Shown: positions 49,893-61,897 of the stretch, piece by piece
How positions within the stretch are numbered: position 1 is the stretch's first letter
Layout: every line of letters starts with the position of its first letter
DNA from: Doryteuthis pealeii
Taxonomy: Eukaryota; Mollusca; Cephalopoda; Myopsida; Loliginidae
Direction of reading: 5' to 3'
DNA length: 64,000 nt
NCBI GenBank assembly: GCA_023376005.1
Contig: CM042160.1
Location: forward strand, 89,032,980-89,096,979
The notes under the pieces: model-generated
The model's input: only the letters and a program-made list of their open reading frames with translations
The model's database searches: none
Told to the model about the DNA's origin: nothing
Position numbers and translations under genes: made by a program

Positions 49893-50287
49893 GGGGTCCT
49901 TGCTCATTTACAGGGAATACAGTCAGCGTATTCTAAACCCTGCTGATTGGGCGGTTGCTGAAGACGAGTATAACACTGACTTAATCAATAATGAAAAAAA
50001 ATCTTCTAACAGAATTATTTCCCTTACTTTGTGAATAACAAAGTTCTCTCCCCTTAATTTTTGCTTTCTTAAAATTATGGATTTCATGAGAGCTGATATT
50101 CTAAATACATTATAAAACCCTAAAAAAAATATGTCAATCAAATTATATCATTTGTACGTTTAATATTGACTAAATTGAACCAAATTCAAGGTGTGATCAA
50201 AAAGTATTGAGACTGAAGCTTTTTTTTTTTTAATCATCAAATTTAAAATCTAAATGAAGATGTATGCCTTAAACTTGAAATTTAGAA

Positions 50288-50707
50288 TCTATTTATTAAT
50301 AATGGAGATTCGCTCCCGATTTTTGTCTGTAACAAAAATTACGTCACTGCCTACGTCACTGCCTACGTCACTGCCTACGTCACATTACCCAAAATCGTCA
50401 TAACATAGAATAAATACACTCAAAATTTGAACATGCAACATTTGACAGTCCTCATTGTTTTTTAAAACAAATTTTAATAAATACATGACTGGTATTATAT
50501 ATCTATATATAGTTTGTTTTATTTTAATACATATTTAAAGTTTACATTTCAAATTGTTTTATTTTTTAACCCTTTAATGAATTTGATGATTTTACTTACT
50601 TAGGGTACAAACTCGCTGACATTGAATTTTTAACTCCCACCCCTAAGGCAATATGTTTCAAAAATCTATTTTTACATCGCCCGGAGTGTGTTTTTTTTTT
50701 GTACTAG
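50288..50707 (+). mobile_element. Short Helitron-like element
   Basis: TCTATTTATTAATAATGGAG start, CTAG end. Internal triplication of CTGCCTACGTCA near 50347-50380. Hairpin GCCCGGAGTG is decayed. Confidence 0.7.
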
Positions 50708-51040
50708 TACAATTAATGATGTATGAAGCGTGAGCGCTGCCGAGCAACTTATACAATAAAGAACTGATGTCTAGAGGTATGGACATCAGTCTAGACGAGT
50801 CCCAATTTGGGAAAAAATGTATCCAGTTTCGATACTTTGTAACTAATATGTTAAAAAATATTAAAAGGGTGTAATAAAATAATTTTTAAAATTTCATAAT
50901 CATAAAAAAAACAGTTACTAAAAATCAGTGAATTATCCGATTTTAATGAAATTGTCAGTGTCTTTATTCATTAATGACTTAATTTTATGATGAAAAGCTT
51001 ATTTTATTATTTTTTGTAATTGAAAAAAAAAAAGTTTTTT

Positions 51041-51233
51041 GGTTATTTCCTATAAAGCTAACATGATTAAAGGGGAACCGCTCTTGACTGATAATTTATC
51101 TATTTTCCCATTAAACTAACCCTAAACCCTAACCTTAACCCCATCTTCTTTTTTCCTAGTAGATAAATAAATAAATAATTTATCAGTCAAGAGTGGTTCC
51201 CCTTTGATCATGTTAGACTTATAGGAAATAACC
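51041..51233. mobile_element. Foldback element, family 1
   Basis: GGTTATTTCCTATAAAGC...GGAAATAACC; core ACCCTAAACCCTAACC. Flanks AGTTTTTT / GTTTTTTT are compatible with a duplicated target but low-complexity. Confidence 0.85.
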
Positions 51234-51508
51234 GTTTTTTTTATTAATTCAGATTGTAGTGGTGTATCGAGATTTTTTAAGAATAGAAATATCATTTGGG
51301 TCTTCATGTCGTCACTCGTTGCTGGCGGTGTTGTCAGTCAGGTACGGACAGCCGGCTCTTAACACTAAAAACAGCCTTTCTTGGTATTTAATAAGACCTC
51401 CCACCAGGTTAGGATGTGACACAAAGTCTTTTTAATGTGGGAAGTCACGTACACACCGAAGTTCATGCGATGGATAGTCAAAAAAAAAAATGCGTGGATC
51501 CCATCGGA

Positions 51509-51733
51509 GGTTATTTCCAATAACTCCAACCTAAAAAAAGGGGAACCACTCTGAATGAATTTTATCTGTTAATTAATCTACCCATTATTTTCCCATTAAA
51601 CTAACCCTAAACCCTAACCCTAACCCGAAACCCTAACCCCATCTTCTTTTTTCCTAGTAGATCAATAAATAAATGATTTATCAGTGAATCAGAGTGGTTC
51701 CCCTTTTTTAGGTTGGAGTTATAGGTAATAATC
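51509..51733. mobile_element. Foldback element, family 1, mosaic arms, in repeat D
   Basis: Target duplication CCATCGGA (51501-51508, 51734-51741). Left inner arm is the TTTTATCTGTTAATTAATC variant, right inner arm the ATTTATCAGTGAATCAG variant. Long core with ACCCTAACCCTAACCC repeats. The host is a repeat D copy (51400-51500). Confidence 0.9.
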
Positions 51734-51944
51734 CCATCGGATCACGCTGTTACGTTGTCCAGCGGCCTGGGCTGGCTGAAAACAACCATTCACCTTCTTT
51801 GATAGAAACCGCTTTGGCCTTTAGGCCTCTCAGTGGTTGAACCACTCCAGCCAACAGGGATGATATGAATCTTACCACGAGTCAACACTCACAATCAGAA
51901 GGTTGCGAGTTCAAACTCTGTAGCCACAAATCAGGTTTCGACCG

Positions 51945-52210
51945 GAGGGTCCGGTGGCTTCGGCCCTGGACCGCATAAGTTAACATCGTTGATCCCAGGC
52001 AATACCTGCCCCCGCGATTTTAAAGGAACAGGGCTGGGTTTTATTGCCCGGTGCCTGAGCCCCCCCCCCTCTAGAGGGGGAATGACAACAGGATCAATGC
52101 ATTTTTGCACCCACCTCCCATGAACTTCGGTTTGTGGGTGGTCACACATTAATAGGGTCTTGTGCCTAACCCGTACACATGGGTCGTGGGGTATGTGGTA
52201 AATATCTACC
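51945..52210 (-). repeat. Dispersed repeat D, inverted copy
   Basis: GTTGATCCCAGGCAATACCT, GGGCTGGGTTTTATTGCCC, AACTTCGGTTTGTGGGTGG; followed by unassigned AT-rich sequence to 52500. Confidence 0.7.
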
Positions 52211-52499
52211 CGCTACTGGGGGTGGGTTCAACTTTTGGTCCTTAGAAGAATAAAAATCACAGTCGCCAATTTTTACATTATGAGAAAAATCAAGTTCTGA
52301 CGACCACATAAATAAATAAAAATCGAAAATTTAAAAAAAAAAAACAACACCCAAGAAAGCTATTTGAAAATTTAAAATTTATTTTCCAAAAATTAAAAAA
52401 ATAATTTTTGTAGTGCGTTTTCTCTTTCCGTTGTGTTAGAAATAATATTTTCATTTACAATACTGCCAAGCAAATTTTTTTTTATCTTGTTTGACGTGT

Positions 52500-53060
52500 A
52501 ACACCACCGGCGCGCTGCGAGGCGTCTTTTGCACATTACCCTGCATTCACTGCATTCCTGAACCCATATCACTGGCCATGATTCCGTGTCGTCTGCTAGC
52601 TAACTTCTAGGACCTGTCCACGTTGCAACAAGCTCAAACACCTCGCAGGGGACCTTCCCACCGAGCGGGGCACAACAAACAAGTATTGCAAAAGAGAAAG
52701 AGAGAACAAACAACAAAGACGAAATCAATCAGGTGAACTTCAGAAATGGTCAGAGATGAGGTATATAACTTGCATTGCTTCTAATTCATTTCCATCTGCT
52801 GCTTTCTCCCACTTCTCCCATGGTTGCCGAGATGGGGGACACCCCCCGCTTTCTTTGGGTACCTCTGCTAGGGCTGGTCTCTTGTGAGCAAACCCAACTG
52901 TCCTCTCTGGTGTCCAAAACTCAACTGATCTCCCCGGGGTCCAGAAACTAACTGCCTTAACTTTCAAAAACCTCACAGAGGTCCCAGTTCTTGCAATCAA
53001 ATCTCGTCCACGAGATTTGTGCCTATCCTCCGCGTGATTTGAAAAGTTTTCTTTGTGTTT
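52500..53060 (-). other. Relatively GC-rich patch with an open frame of unknown meaning
   Basis: A 110-codon frame at 52740-53072 includes SFWTPGRSVEFWTPERTVGF and SRQPWEKWEKAADG. No domain recognised; the doubled FWTPxR suggests a short internal duplication. Could be an mRNA leader, LTR-element leader or nothing. Confidence 0.3.
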
Positions 53061-53673
53061 AATATGGGTCACATTTTATTACTGTCTAACCTACGGTCAA
53101 CTCTCAACTTTGTTCACAAACCAGACTTCTCGTCTCTAATTTTGGGAGTTATCACCACTCTTAATCTTTTCTTAAGTTTTAATGGGTGGACTGAACTATT
53201 GACACCCACAAACGATACACCTACTTACACATACAATTTATGTAGACACACACACATGTATATATGTATGCACACACATTATCCACACTAGTTACTATTT
53301 ACTACTGGTCTTGCTACTACATATTCAATCTAGACACACATATATGTGGTTTGACTTACTACTTATGTATTCAATATAACTAACTATGCATTTATATGCA
53401 CACACACATGCTTGCACCTACTGTTGTGTTATAGACAACAGATCTTCCCATTTTTACATTTAAAAAAATGCTAACTTTTTAAAATTTGATTCAAAATGCT
53501 TACAGGCTCCATGTATAAATTTAAACAAAAAAAATTCAAGTTCGGATAGCTCCGAGCATGGGAATTCATAAATTAGCTCTCAGGTGCATTTATGCTCTGC
53601 TGTACACAACTGCCAATTATATATGTGTATTATTGTTTAGGCATATAGTTAAGAATATACGTGTCTCTGTGTG

Positions 53674-53680
53674 TGCTTAA

Positions 53681-53724
<44 letters not shown>

Positions 53725-53765
53725 ATAGATACATACATAGATACATACATAGATACATAGATACA
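53674..53765. repeat. (AT)n(ATAC)n microsatellite
   Basis: TA run followed by ACATAGAT units. Confidence 0.9.
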
Positions 53766-53774
53766 TAGAGAGAT

Positions 53775-54475
53775 AGGGTGTTCGGGATAAATTTTACATA
53801 CTTATATTTGGTTATTTTCTCTGTAGGCATTGACGCACACTACGCTTCATCTAAAAGCTTGCACCCTTCTTCATCCATATACGTGGTGTCAGATAGAATG
53901 GATGACTGGAACCCACCTGAATCCTGGAAGAGAATAACTTGTATCATGATGATCTGCGCCGGCCATCAAAATAAGGAGATTATGGTTGCTGCCCAATGCT
54001 CCCTGAACACGGTAAAAAAAAACAATCAGGCATGGACCGGAGCATTGCAATAGAGACTACGATGCTGTGGCTAGAAGAAAGCAACATAATAGACGATTTG
54101 ATTGCGTCCGTACAGCAAAATTCATCGAAAATCTGCAGAAAAAAGTGTTGGAGGACCCTGACATTGGAATTTAGACATTGTCACGTGAATTGAATGTTTC
54201 AGCCTCTACCATGAAGCTTGCACTCAATAAAGACCTTTGCTATTACTCATACAAGAATCGCAGCGGTCAACTGCAACCAGAAAGGCCCATGAAAATCGTC
54301 TGACAAAGGCGACGAAACTTCTGAGCAAAGTGAAATATCATGCTGAACCACAAACAATCTATTTCTTTTCCAACGAAAAAAAATTGGCCTGTCTTTATTC
54401 ACTTAAAAATTTGATAATGAATTTTAAATGTTTGGAAGATGTCATATTGCACTCAATATCTTCACCATAGATAAA
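53775..54475 (+). pseudogene. Broken mariner/Tc1-type transposase
   Basis: GGTGTTCGGGATAAATTTTA looks like a terminal sequence. An N-terminal part with CAGHQNKEIMVAAQCSLNTV (helix-turn-helix-like) is followed, in other frames, by a DNA-binding second half (TLSRELNVSASTMKLAL) and ATKLLSKVKYHAEPQTIYFF plus SNEKKL, where intact relatives have (F/S)DEKxF, the first catalytic aspartate region. At least three frameshifts or stops, the DE change and the missing rest of the catalytic domain make it dead. Confidence 0.7.
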
Positions 54476-54551
54476 ACTTTATTTATTCTACCTAAAAATA
54501 TAAGTTTAAAAATGCACAATTTTTCACAACATATTTTGAGATTTTTATATA

Positions 54552-54946
54552 TCTATTAATAATGGAGATTCGCTTCTGGTTTTTGTCTGTAACAAAAACT
54601 ACGTCACTGCTTACGCCACACTGCCTAAAATCGTCATAAATAGAATACACTCAAAATTTGAGCATGCAATGTTAGACAGTCCTCATTGGTTTTTTAAACA
54701 AGTTTTAATAAATACATACCTGGTATTATCTATTTATAATATATATATTTTAAATTTTATTTTAATATATATTTAAAGTTATCAGAACTAAGTTTCCATT
54801 TCAAATTTTTTATTTTTTACTCCTTTAATAAATTTGATGATTTTACTTTACTTATGATACAAACTCTGATATTAAATTTTCAACTCCCATCCCCTCAGGC
54901 AATATTTATTTTACGTCGCCCAGAGGGCGTTTTTTTATTTTACTAG
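54552..54946 (+). mobile_element. Short Helitron-like element
   Basis: TCTATTAATAATGGAGATTC start; GCCC-AGA-GGGC hairpin and CTAG end. Same family as 33088. Confidence 0.75.
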
Positions 54947-55394
54947 TTTAAATAATATAGGGATAGAGAGATATTAGAGAGAGGCTGAGACAGATTAGAC
55001 TTACTTGGTGAGGAGATCTTATTTCTTTCTTGCTGATCCTTCTACCATCTCCTCCGGCTGCCATCTTGTTGTCTAGTTGGGTTGACTTTTAACTAACTTC
55101 TTAAATAAGAGCTGTTCTTCGGACCATGGTCTGATTTGGTCATTGCAATTGAATCAAAGACATTGTTTTGTTTAAAGTTTTTATTTTTTCTAGCCCATGA
55201 TCACTGCACGGGGAGACCAGGCCTCAGTCCGTCTTAACCCTTCAATGGCCAGGCCGAATCTCACTATTCTCATCTCACTCTTCCTTTCTCCCATTCACCA
55301 CATATATTTTTCATCCAATCAAAACTATAATTCCTTGTCTAATCAAGACTATGCCACGTGTCCAAGCTGACATCATCATTCAAACTTTTCCATT

Positions 55395-55935
55395 ACTAAT
55401 CACACCACAACTCAAACTTTTCCCTAACTAAACCACCATCATGGTTCCACATCATAATCATTGTGTCACTGTGTAATTGTGGCGAGAGAAACCACGAACG
55501 TAGTAGTTCGAAGTGTGCATGACTGTGTTTGGCATGCAGAATGAGATCAGAGGTGAGTGGGGAGATTGAACTCACATCCCCCTGATCATGAGTCATGGCC
55601 TGATGCATGGGAATTGCTAAACTATCCAGAGTGGCCCAGATGTGAAGGATTGACGCATGTTGATTAGTGTCGCACGTGCTGCATGGGCAGGTCAGAGTAA
55701 GGAGCCCGGATGAACACTGTAATTGTGTATTTAATGACCGGCCCTCACAAACCTGGGGGAAAGCTTGCAGTAGCATTTTGGCTGTTGTGACGAGTGAACG
55801 AGAGAGAAAGATATTTTGATAGTGTTGGTGAGAAGAGTGCAGCATTGTTGGGAGAGATTGTTTCAGACTGAACACTTGGTCAGTTGGGAGAGCAAAAGCG
55901 TCGGACTTAACTGTGCCCCCCAGAGAACCTTATTA
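55395..55935. repeat. Dispersed repeat G, longer copy
   Basis: The last 180 bases match 39050-39215. A 159-codon minus-strand frame exists in the upstream part but shows no domain I recognise. Confidence 0.5.
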
Positions 55936-56065
55936 GAGTAATAATAAATAATAAATATGTACTTGATAGAAAAATTCAAGTTTTAGTAATCTAAACAAAC
56001 ATTTAAAAAAACCCCAAAAAACAAAGGACCTTATCAGAATGCCTTTTTTATTGCAATTTTATTAT

Positions 56066-56343
56066 GGAGGTGTGTGGTCTAATGGTTAGTGTTGTAGGAA
56101 ATGGACTCGTCGACCCAAGTTCAATTCCTGGATGAAGCTATTTTGCATTTACATGGTGCTAATACCCTTGGGAAAGGTATGAATCAAATTCTGCCTCCAG
56201 CTATGAGTAAATAGCAGGACAGACTGGGCTCTTTAACAATGGCTAGGTAACCATTTTAGGAGAAGAAAAACTCTGAATTAAAACCTATTAAACTCTGCTT
56301 AGGAAATTGACCATGCGCCGTATCCTGCTCATGCAGAGGGATT

Positions 56344-56386
<43 letters not shown>

Positions 56387-56390
56387 CAAT
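56066..56390 (+). mobile_element. tRNA-derived SINE, family C, with AT tail
   Basis: GTGTGGTCTAATGGTTAGTG head, CAAGTTCAATTCCTGG B box, GGGAAAGGTATGAATC body, AT-run tail (56348-56384). Confidence 0.8.
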
Positions 56391-58770
56391 TTCATTATCT
56401 AATCAATAATGAATTATTTTTCTCAAAGAATTTAAAAAATCACAATAATTAAATTATAGATAAGAATTATGGTTTAAAAAATTCTGATGAATGATCAGAA
56501 CTTATATCCAAATGTAGGCATGAAAACAAATTCCTACTAAGACACTTAAAAACTAAATGACTCCAAAGAATTATAAAATAATAAAATGAATAAATAAAAT
56601 AAAATAAAAATAAATGATAAATAAATAAATAGATAAATAAATATGTAAGGGTAGAAAAACTTTTCAGTTGTTTCCTATAAGACTCTCTCGCTGTCTGGCT
56701 GATATCGACATTAAGCCGCCCTGACGGCGACTTTTATACACAAATCAATATATTATGTTAAATAATTAAGAGATAGCTTGTTGATAAAGTATGATAGTGT
56801 AGAATTAAAAAAAATGTTACTGGTAATTAAGAGTCATGGAAAATACCCCCCAAAATGTATTATGCACTTTTATTATATAATGAATAATGTCATGTTTTTC
56901 TTCTTTGCAAATTCATAATTAAAAAAATAATTGATTATTACATCGTCATTGTTGGATTTGTCAAGTATTGAGCACTGTTACAATCTGACTACAAAACTTT
57001 CTCTAGAGTGTTGGCAGGTTGTTTATATGCAGCTTTGGGTTATTCCATTATGAACTCTGGCATGTTCACTTCCTGGGTTTTGATTGGCTAATGGTATTCA
57101 ATGTGAGTAAAGACATGGATAAGTACCCACTCTTCAGCCCTCAGTCTGCACTATGCCAACAACATGCAAGGACTGTATTTAAGTTACAGCTTGCATGTTG
57201 TTCTTGTCTGCTAACTCGACGGTAGTTAGAATCCCACTGCGACGGTGAGTATTATATTGTTTCTATGTTATCTGGGGGATAACTTCTACAGTCATCATAT
57301 GAAAGAATTCTATCATCCTCATTAATTCTGTGACAAATTTTGTAGAATTTCATGTGATGACTAATAGGGATGGGTGGTAAGAGAGTATCATGGGTATCAG
57401 TGCTGTCAGCACAACCTGAATGATAATATACACATTAAACAACAAGAAAAGATAGTTTATATTTGTATATTTACCTATTTATATATATTAGTATATGTGG
57501 TATACTAAGAAACGGAAGCACCGTTTCAGCCATCTTTTGAGTTGTGAATAAAAGGCTGATATATCCGTGTTAAGGGATATATTATGAAGTTGGTATTTGG
57601 TATGTTATCGCAGTAGTAGCTGGTATGTCGAATGGCAGTATGTCTTCCGAGCAGTCGTGGGGTAGTCTGGCGAGTAAGTTTAGGCTGGTAGGCTTAGGTT
57701 TAGGCGCTTGTACCACAACAGTGTCGAATATTTATACATGACACTGTCCAATCAGATTATAGTGAGGGGGTACCAAGGTATTCACATATTCATTACATCA
57801 AAGGCGGAAGTGATCACTTCTCGTGGTTAACGTCAACTGGACTACCTGTGTTATTATTTTGCTAAGCAGGTTACAACAGTATATTTGTTCCTATTAATAT
57901 ATATTAGTATATTATATTAGTATTATTGAGAATTCTGGGGTATGGGGGTTATCGTCCTTTGTCTGCGAGCCTCGGTTTCAAACCAACCAATCATGAGCCA
58001 GCATACTTTGGCGGCAAAGCCGAATAAACAAACTAATGCCTCTTCTGATCCTGCTTGCACTGGGGACAGACCTAAAACAGGGTCGCTCCTCTTCCTCAAC
58101 AACCAGAATCGGAGTCGGACATCAAACAGAACGTCTATCATATCCAAACTATCAGAAGGCTGTAGCAAGGGCTCCGATAATACCCTATCTCAGGACTCAG
58201 ATAAGTTTATTACAAATTATATTTGTGCAGACAAACTAAAGTTTGCAACCTTATTGTTATTCTGTAATACACGTCTTTTATTCCTATTTCTAGTTGTTTG
58301 GTTATTTCTTTAACTCTCAACCTGTCTGCCACACTCGTGGTTAACTCCATACTTCAAACCTTGGAGTATTGGCGTTTCACGTCTAATTTCTTTATAGTAT
58401 ATATATATATTGTATATTAAAAAGTTAACTAAAAAATGAAACAACAAATTGTTATGTCTTGATGTACAAATAAAAAATATGTTGAAAGGAAATAATGAAT
58501 GCAAACCAAGGTTATTGTAAAATTTAACAAGAAGGATTTATTTTATATCGAGTAGAAGAGGCTTCTTAACTCGCAGACGACCAAATACATAAACTGCATA
58601 AACGCTTTGCATTCTACATTCAAAATATAAAAAAAACAAAAGGGAAGCAACTCTATCTTAGTTCAAGTGTATTTCATTAGGTGACCTTAACACAAATTAT
58701 GAAAATAGAATTTCTACATAATTCAAGATTACATGATCTCATATATAGATATTTGTTTTAGACTGGCTCA
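56391..58770. other. Intergenic; two promoter- or LTR-like patches
   Basis: 56990-57250 has TTGATTGGCTAATGG (inverted CCAAT), CATGCAAGGACTGTATTTAA and a donor-like GACG|GTGAGT. 57700-57860 has TGTCCAATCAGATTATAG. They may be LTR or promoter remnants; no terminal repeats were found. Short frames at 57942-58313 lack domains. Confidence 0.35.
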
Positions 58771-58774
58771 GTTT

Positions 58775-59668
58775 TCTGTGTGGATATTAACGGTGTTCAA
58801 TTTTGATCGAGATCCCTTTTTTCTTTGTGTGGATATTTAACAGTTTTCAATTTTGATCAAGATCCCTTTTTTCTTTGTGCGAATATTTAACGGTGTTCAA
58901 TTTTGATCAAGATCCCTTTTTTCTTTGTGCGAATATTTAACGGTGTTCAATTTTGATCGAGATCCCATTTTTCTTTGTGTGGATATTTAACGGTGTTCAA
59001 TTTTGATCCAGATCCCATTTTTCTTTGTGTGGATATTTAACGGTGTTCAATTTTGATCCAGATCCCTTTTTTCTTTGTGTGAATATTTAATGGTGTTCAA
59101 TTTTGATCCAGATCCCATTTTTCTTTGTGTGGATATTTAACGGTGTTCAATTTTGATCCAGATCCCATTTTTCTTTGTGTGGATATTTAACGGTGTTCAA
59201 TTTTGATCCAGATCCCTTTTTTCTTTGTGTGAATATTTAATGGTGTTCAATTTTGATCCAGATCCCATTTTTCTTTGTGTGAATATTTAATGGTGTTCAA
59301 TTTTGATCCAGATCCCTTTTTTCTTTGTGTGGATATTTAACGGTTTTCAATTTTGATCCAGATCCCATTTTTTCTTTGTGCGGATATTTAACGGTGTTCA
59401 ATTTTGATCCAGATACCTTTTTTCTTTGTGTGGATATTTAACGGTGTTCAATTTTGATCAAGATCCCTTTTTTCTTTGTGCGGATATTTAACGGTGTTCA
59501 ATTTTGATCGAGATCCCTTTTTTCTTTGTGCGAATATTTAACCAATTTGATCCAGATCCCATTTTTCTTTGTGCGAATATTTAACGGTGTTCAATTTTGA
59601 TCGAGATCCCTTTTTTCTTTGTGTGGATATTTAACGGTGTTCAATTTTGATCCAGATCCCATTTTTCG
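58775..59668. repeat. 50-bp tandem repeat, about 17 copies
   Basis: Unit GGATATTTAACGGTGTTCAA + TTTTGATCCAGATCCCATTT + TTCTTTGTGT with a few recurrent variants (GAATATT, GATCGAGA, CCCTTTT) interleaved, so variants were copied along the array. Confidence 0.97.
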
Positions 59669-59975
59669 GTTTAAGTATAAATGTTTTGGCAAATTCAATC
59701 TTTTTCTGAAATGACAAAGTAAAAAAAAATAAAAATTTTAAAAAGTTAAAAAAAAAGAAAAAATTTAAAGCATAAGAAATAAAGTCTATTGTGGGGGTGG
59801 CAAAAGGGTTAATGTTTTAGGTTTAAAAGGTTCCTAGTGTTTGTTTTTAACCCCATCATATCTGGTTTATCTAAGACGGAAGTCTTTGAATTAGTCCATT
59901 TCCAATGGATACAATGGTCTATACCATTCTATAAACAGACACATTAACATTTATTATTTAATAAGGAATACTTAC

Positions 59976-60070
59976 TTCAGTCTTATCACAAGAAACTAAG
60001 CGAAATTTCCTCAACATTTGTACAACAGCCATCTTGAATTCTAGTTTGGCCAATCGCATCCCAGCACAGA
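59976..60070 (-). pseudogene. P450 heme-binding exon, 3' fragment
   Basis: On the minus strand the frame reads ICAGMRLAKLEFKMAVVQML, then RKFRLVSCDKTE, ending at a good donor GTAAGT, in the same phase as the exon at 10139. The heme cysteine is in ICAG; everything before it (FGxGPR) is cut off by an R1 fragment at about 60071. No stop codon. Together with the intron flank 59895-59975 it resembles one satellite unit at 61.9-64 kb and may be the progenitor or a survivor. Confidence 0.85.
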
Positions 60071-60320
60071 TTCAAAATTTAATTGGCATTAAGTGACCCA
60101 CTGAGGTTGATATGCCGTAAACCAAACCAAACCAAACCGACGTAGCCTGGGTAGAGTGGAAATGACGTGGTCTAATAGTTAGCAAATTAGTCTCCCAGGT
60201 CCATTACTACTGAATAGTGAGCTGGATCCACGCTGGATGCCCCATAAAAGTCCATGCATAAAAAGGCCTTGCGTTAATCAGGCCTGGTTGCGAGGTCAGG
60301 AAAATGTTTGTTTTTATTTT
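60071..60320 (+). repeat. R1 scrap and tRNA-like SINE remnant
   Basis: TTGGCATTAAGTGACCCACT belongs to inverted R1; from 60155 GACGTGGTCTAATAGTTAGC with CCAGGTCCATTACTAC resembles a SINE head; further sequence unassigned. Confidence 0.5.
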
Positions 60321-61447
60321 GTTTTGTTTTTTTGGGGTGGGGGTCGCCTGTGTAGAAGGAATGACATCATATATAACAATATAGTCAGAAATTTTAATTT
60401 ACAATTTTAAAAAAAAGAAAGATGTAAAGTTCAATTAATTTTATATTTCAAATATATAAATAAAGTAATTAAAATAAAACGACCGTATTTAGATTTAAAA
60501 TAATTCTTTAATTTTTTTTTTTGTATTATTTAAAATTTAATGAATAATTATAAAAAAAAACATTAAGGAAGTCTTATCAAGCCTAATTATCAAGATTTTT
60601 GATTGGGTCCAGAAATTCAGAGAGAACTGTGCAAAATCTTAATTTTAAAGGTTTAAGAGACACTTATTCTGGTCGGAGGGTGAATGCTAGGAGAAAAAGA
60701 AACATTGATGCTGTACTGGATTCATATTTTAGACAGAGAATGTCTTTAAAGCAAAGCAACCAAGATAACTGAAACTTTGAGCAATGATTGTACAAAGACC
60801 GAAGTTTAAGTCTAACAAGTTTCTTGAAATTTTATAGAAGTTGATAAGATTGTGATGGAGAACGAGTACCACCGTACTCATTTGGAAAAAGAGTGAGTGT
60901 CTTGCCTGCCGGAGTCGAACCCGTGCCCTCCGGAATGCAAAGAAATGAGATTTAGGCACTGGATGGACGCGAGGTGCAATTCAGGTGCCCGGATGTTGGG
61001 GCCTACACACGTCCATCCGAATGCATGAGAATTGTGCACGGGCACATGGTTCGACTGATGTGCCCGGATGATAAGGGGAAATGGCAGTATAAGTAGAAGT
61101 GGGGTGACGGCAGTAACAGTGTTGTGACTTCAGCTGCTGGTAGATGACGACAGTGTTGTAGCCTGCGAATAAGGCGTTTAACTCGCTTCTTTTTGCCGCC
61201 CCCCTTAACAAAGAACATTTACTTGAAACCCCATAATTGTGCAAAGAAACCAAACTAATCTTAAACAGACTGGAGATCGAAAGACTGATCATAAGCAGAA
61301 CAAACAAATATTTATATCTCTCCTCTATTTTTCCTTCTATAAAGATTAAATAACATTTATTTGGGTTCTGTTTTTTGGGGGGTTGGGGTCACCCTGTATT
61401 ACCTAAAAACTGGCCTATTTAAGTAAAAAAAAAAATCAAAAAAAAAT
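60321..61447. other. AT-rich spacer with a tRNA-like scrap
   Basis: Near 60890-60935 the minus strand has GGGTTCGACTCCGGCAGG, a good B box, without a matching tRNA body. Remaining sequence unassigned; a terminal scrap of the GTGACC-type foldback arm lies at 61363-61400. Confidence 0.4.
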
Positions 61448-61448
61448 C

Positions 61449-61895
61449 GGACCATATGACCTTTAGGAACCCCTTTTGCGATCTCGATTCGTGGGAACAA
61501 TTTTTTCCATTTAAACTGTCAAAATCCGGTTAATTGTTAACAGATGATTTTTAGAGTTTTTTTTTTTAATTATTGTTGTGATGTTAATCCAACAGTAAAA
61601 AAGAAGTCAAGTCGAGGTAGGGTAAAATAAGACAAGTGTATTTACAATAATGGTACAGGAACGGCTAGCTTGCCGTTAACGGTAACAGTACAAGCTTTTC
61701 ACTCGGTGTCTCACTATTTATAGTGAGAACCGGTGTATATTCTCCACTGTAGGAACGGCCGGTACAACAATTATAAAACTAACCCCTAACCCTAAACCCT
61801 AACCCCTAACAAACAACCGGATTTTGACGGTGTAAATGAGAAAAGTGTCCTTGTGAGTCGAGATCGCAGAAGGGGTGCCTAAAGGTCAGATGGTC
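61449..61895. mobile_element. Foldback element, family 2, with nested insert
   Basis: GGACCATATGACCTTTAGGA...CCTAAAGGTCAGATGGTC flanked by AAAAAATC direct repeats. Core CCTAACCCTAAACCCTAACC. About 200 bp of unrelated sequence (61572-61770, with AATTATTGTTGTG / ACAACAATTATAA inverted ends) is inserted beside the core. Confidence 0.8.
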
Positions 61896-61897
61896 AA

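Noticed and set aside
55396..55875. 159-codon minus-strand frame as a gene
   Set aside because: No domain seen; part of it is a dispersed repeat whose other copy at 39.1 kb does not keep the frame.
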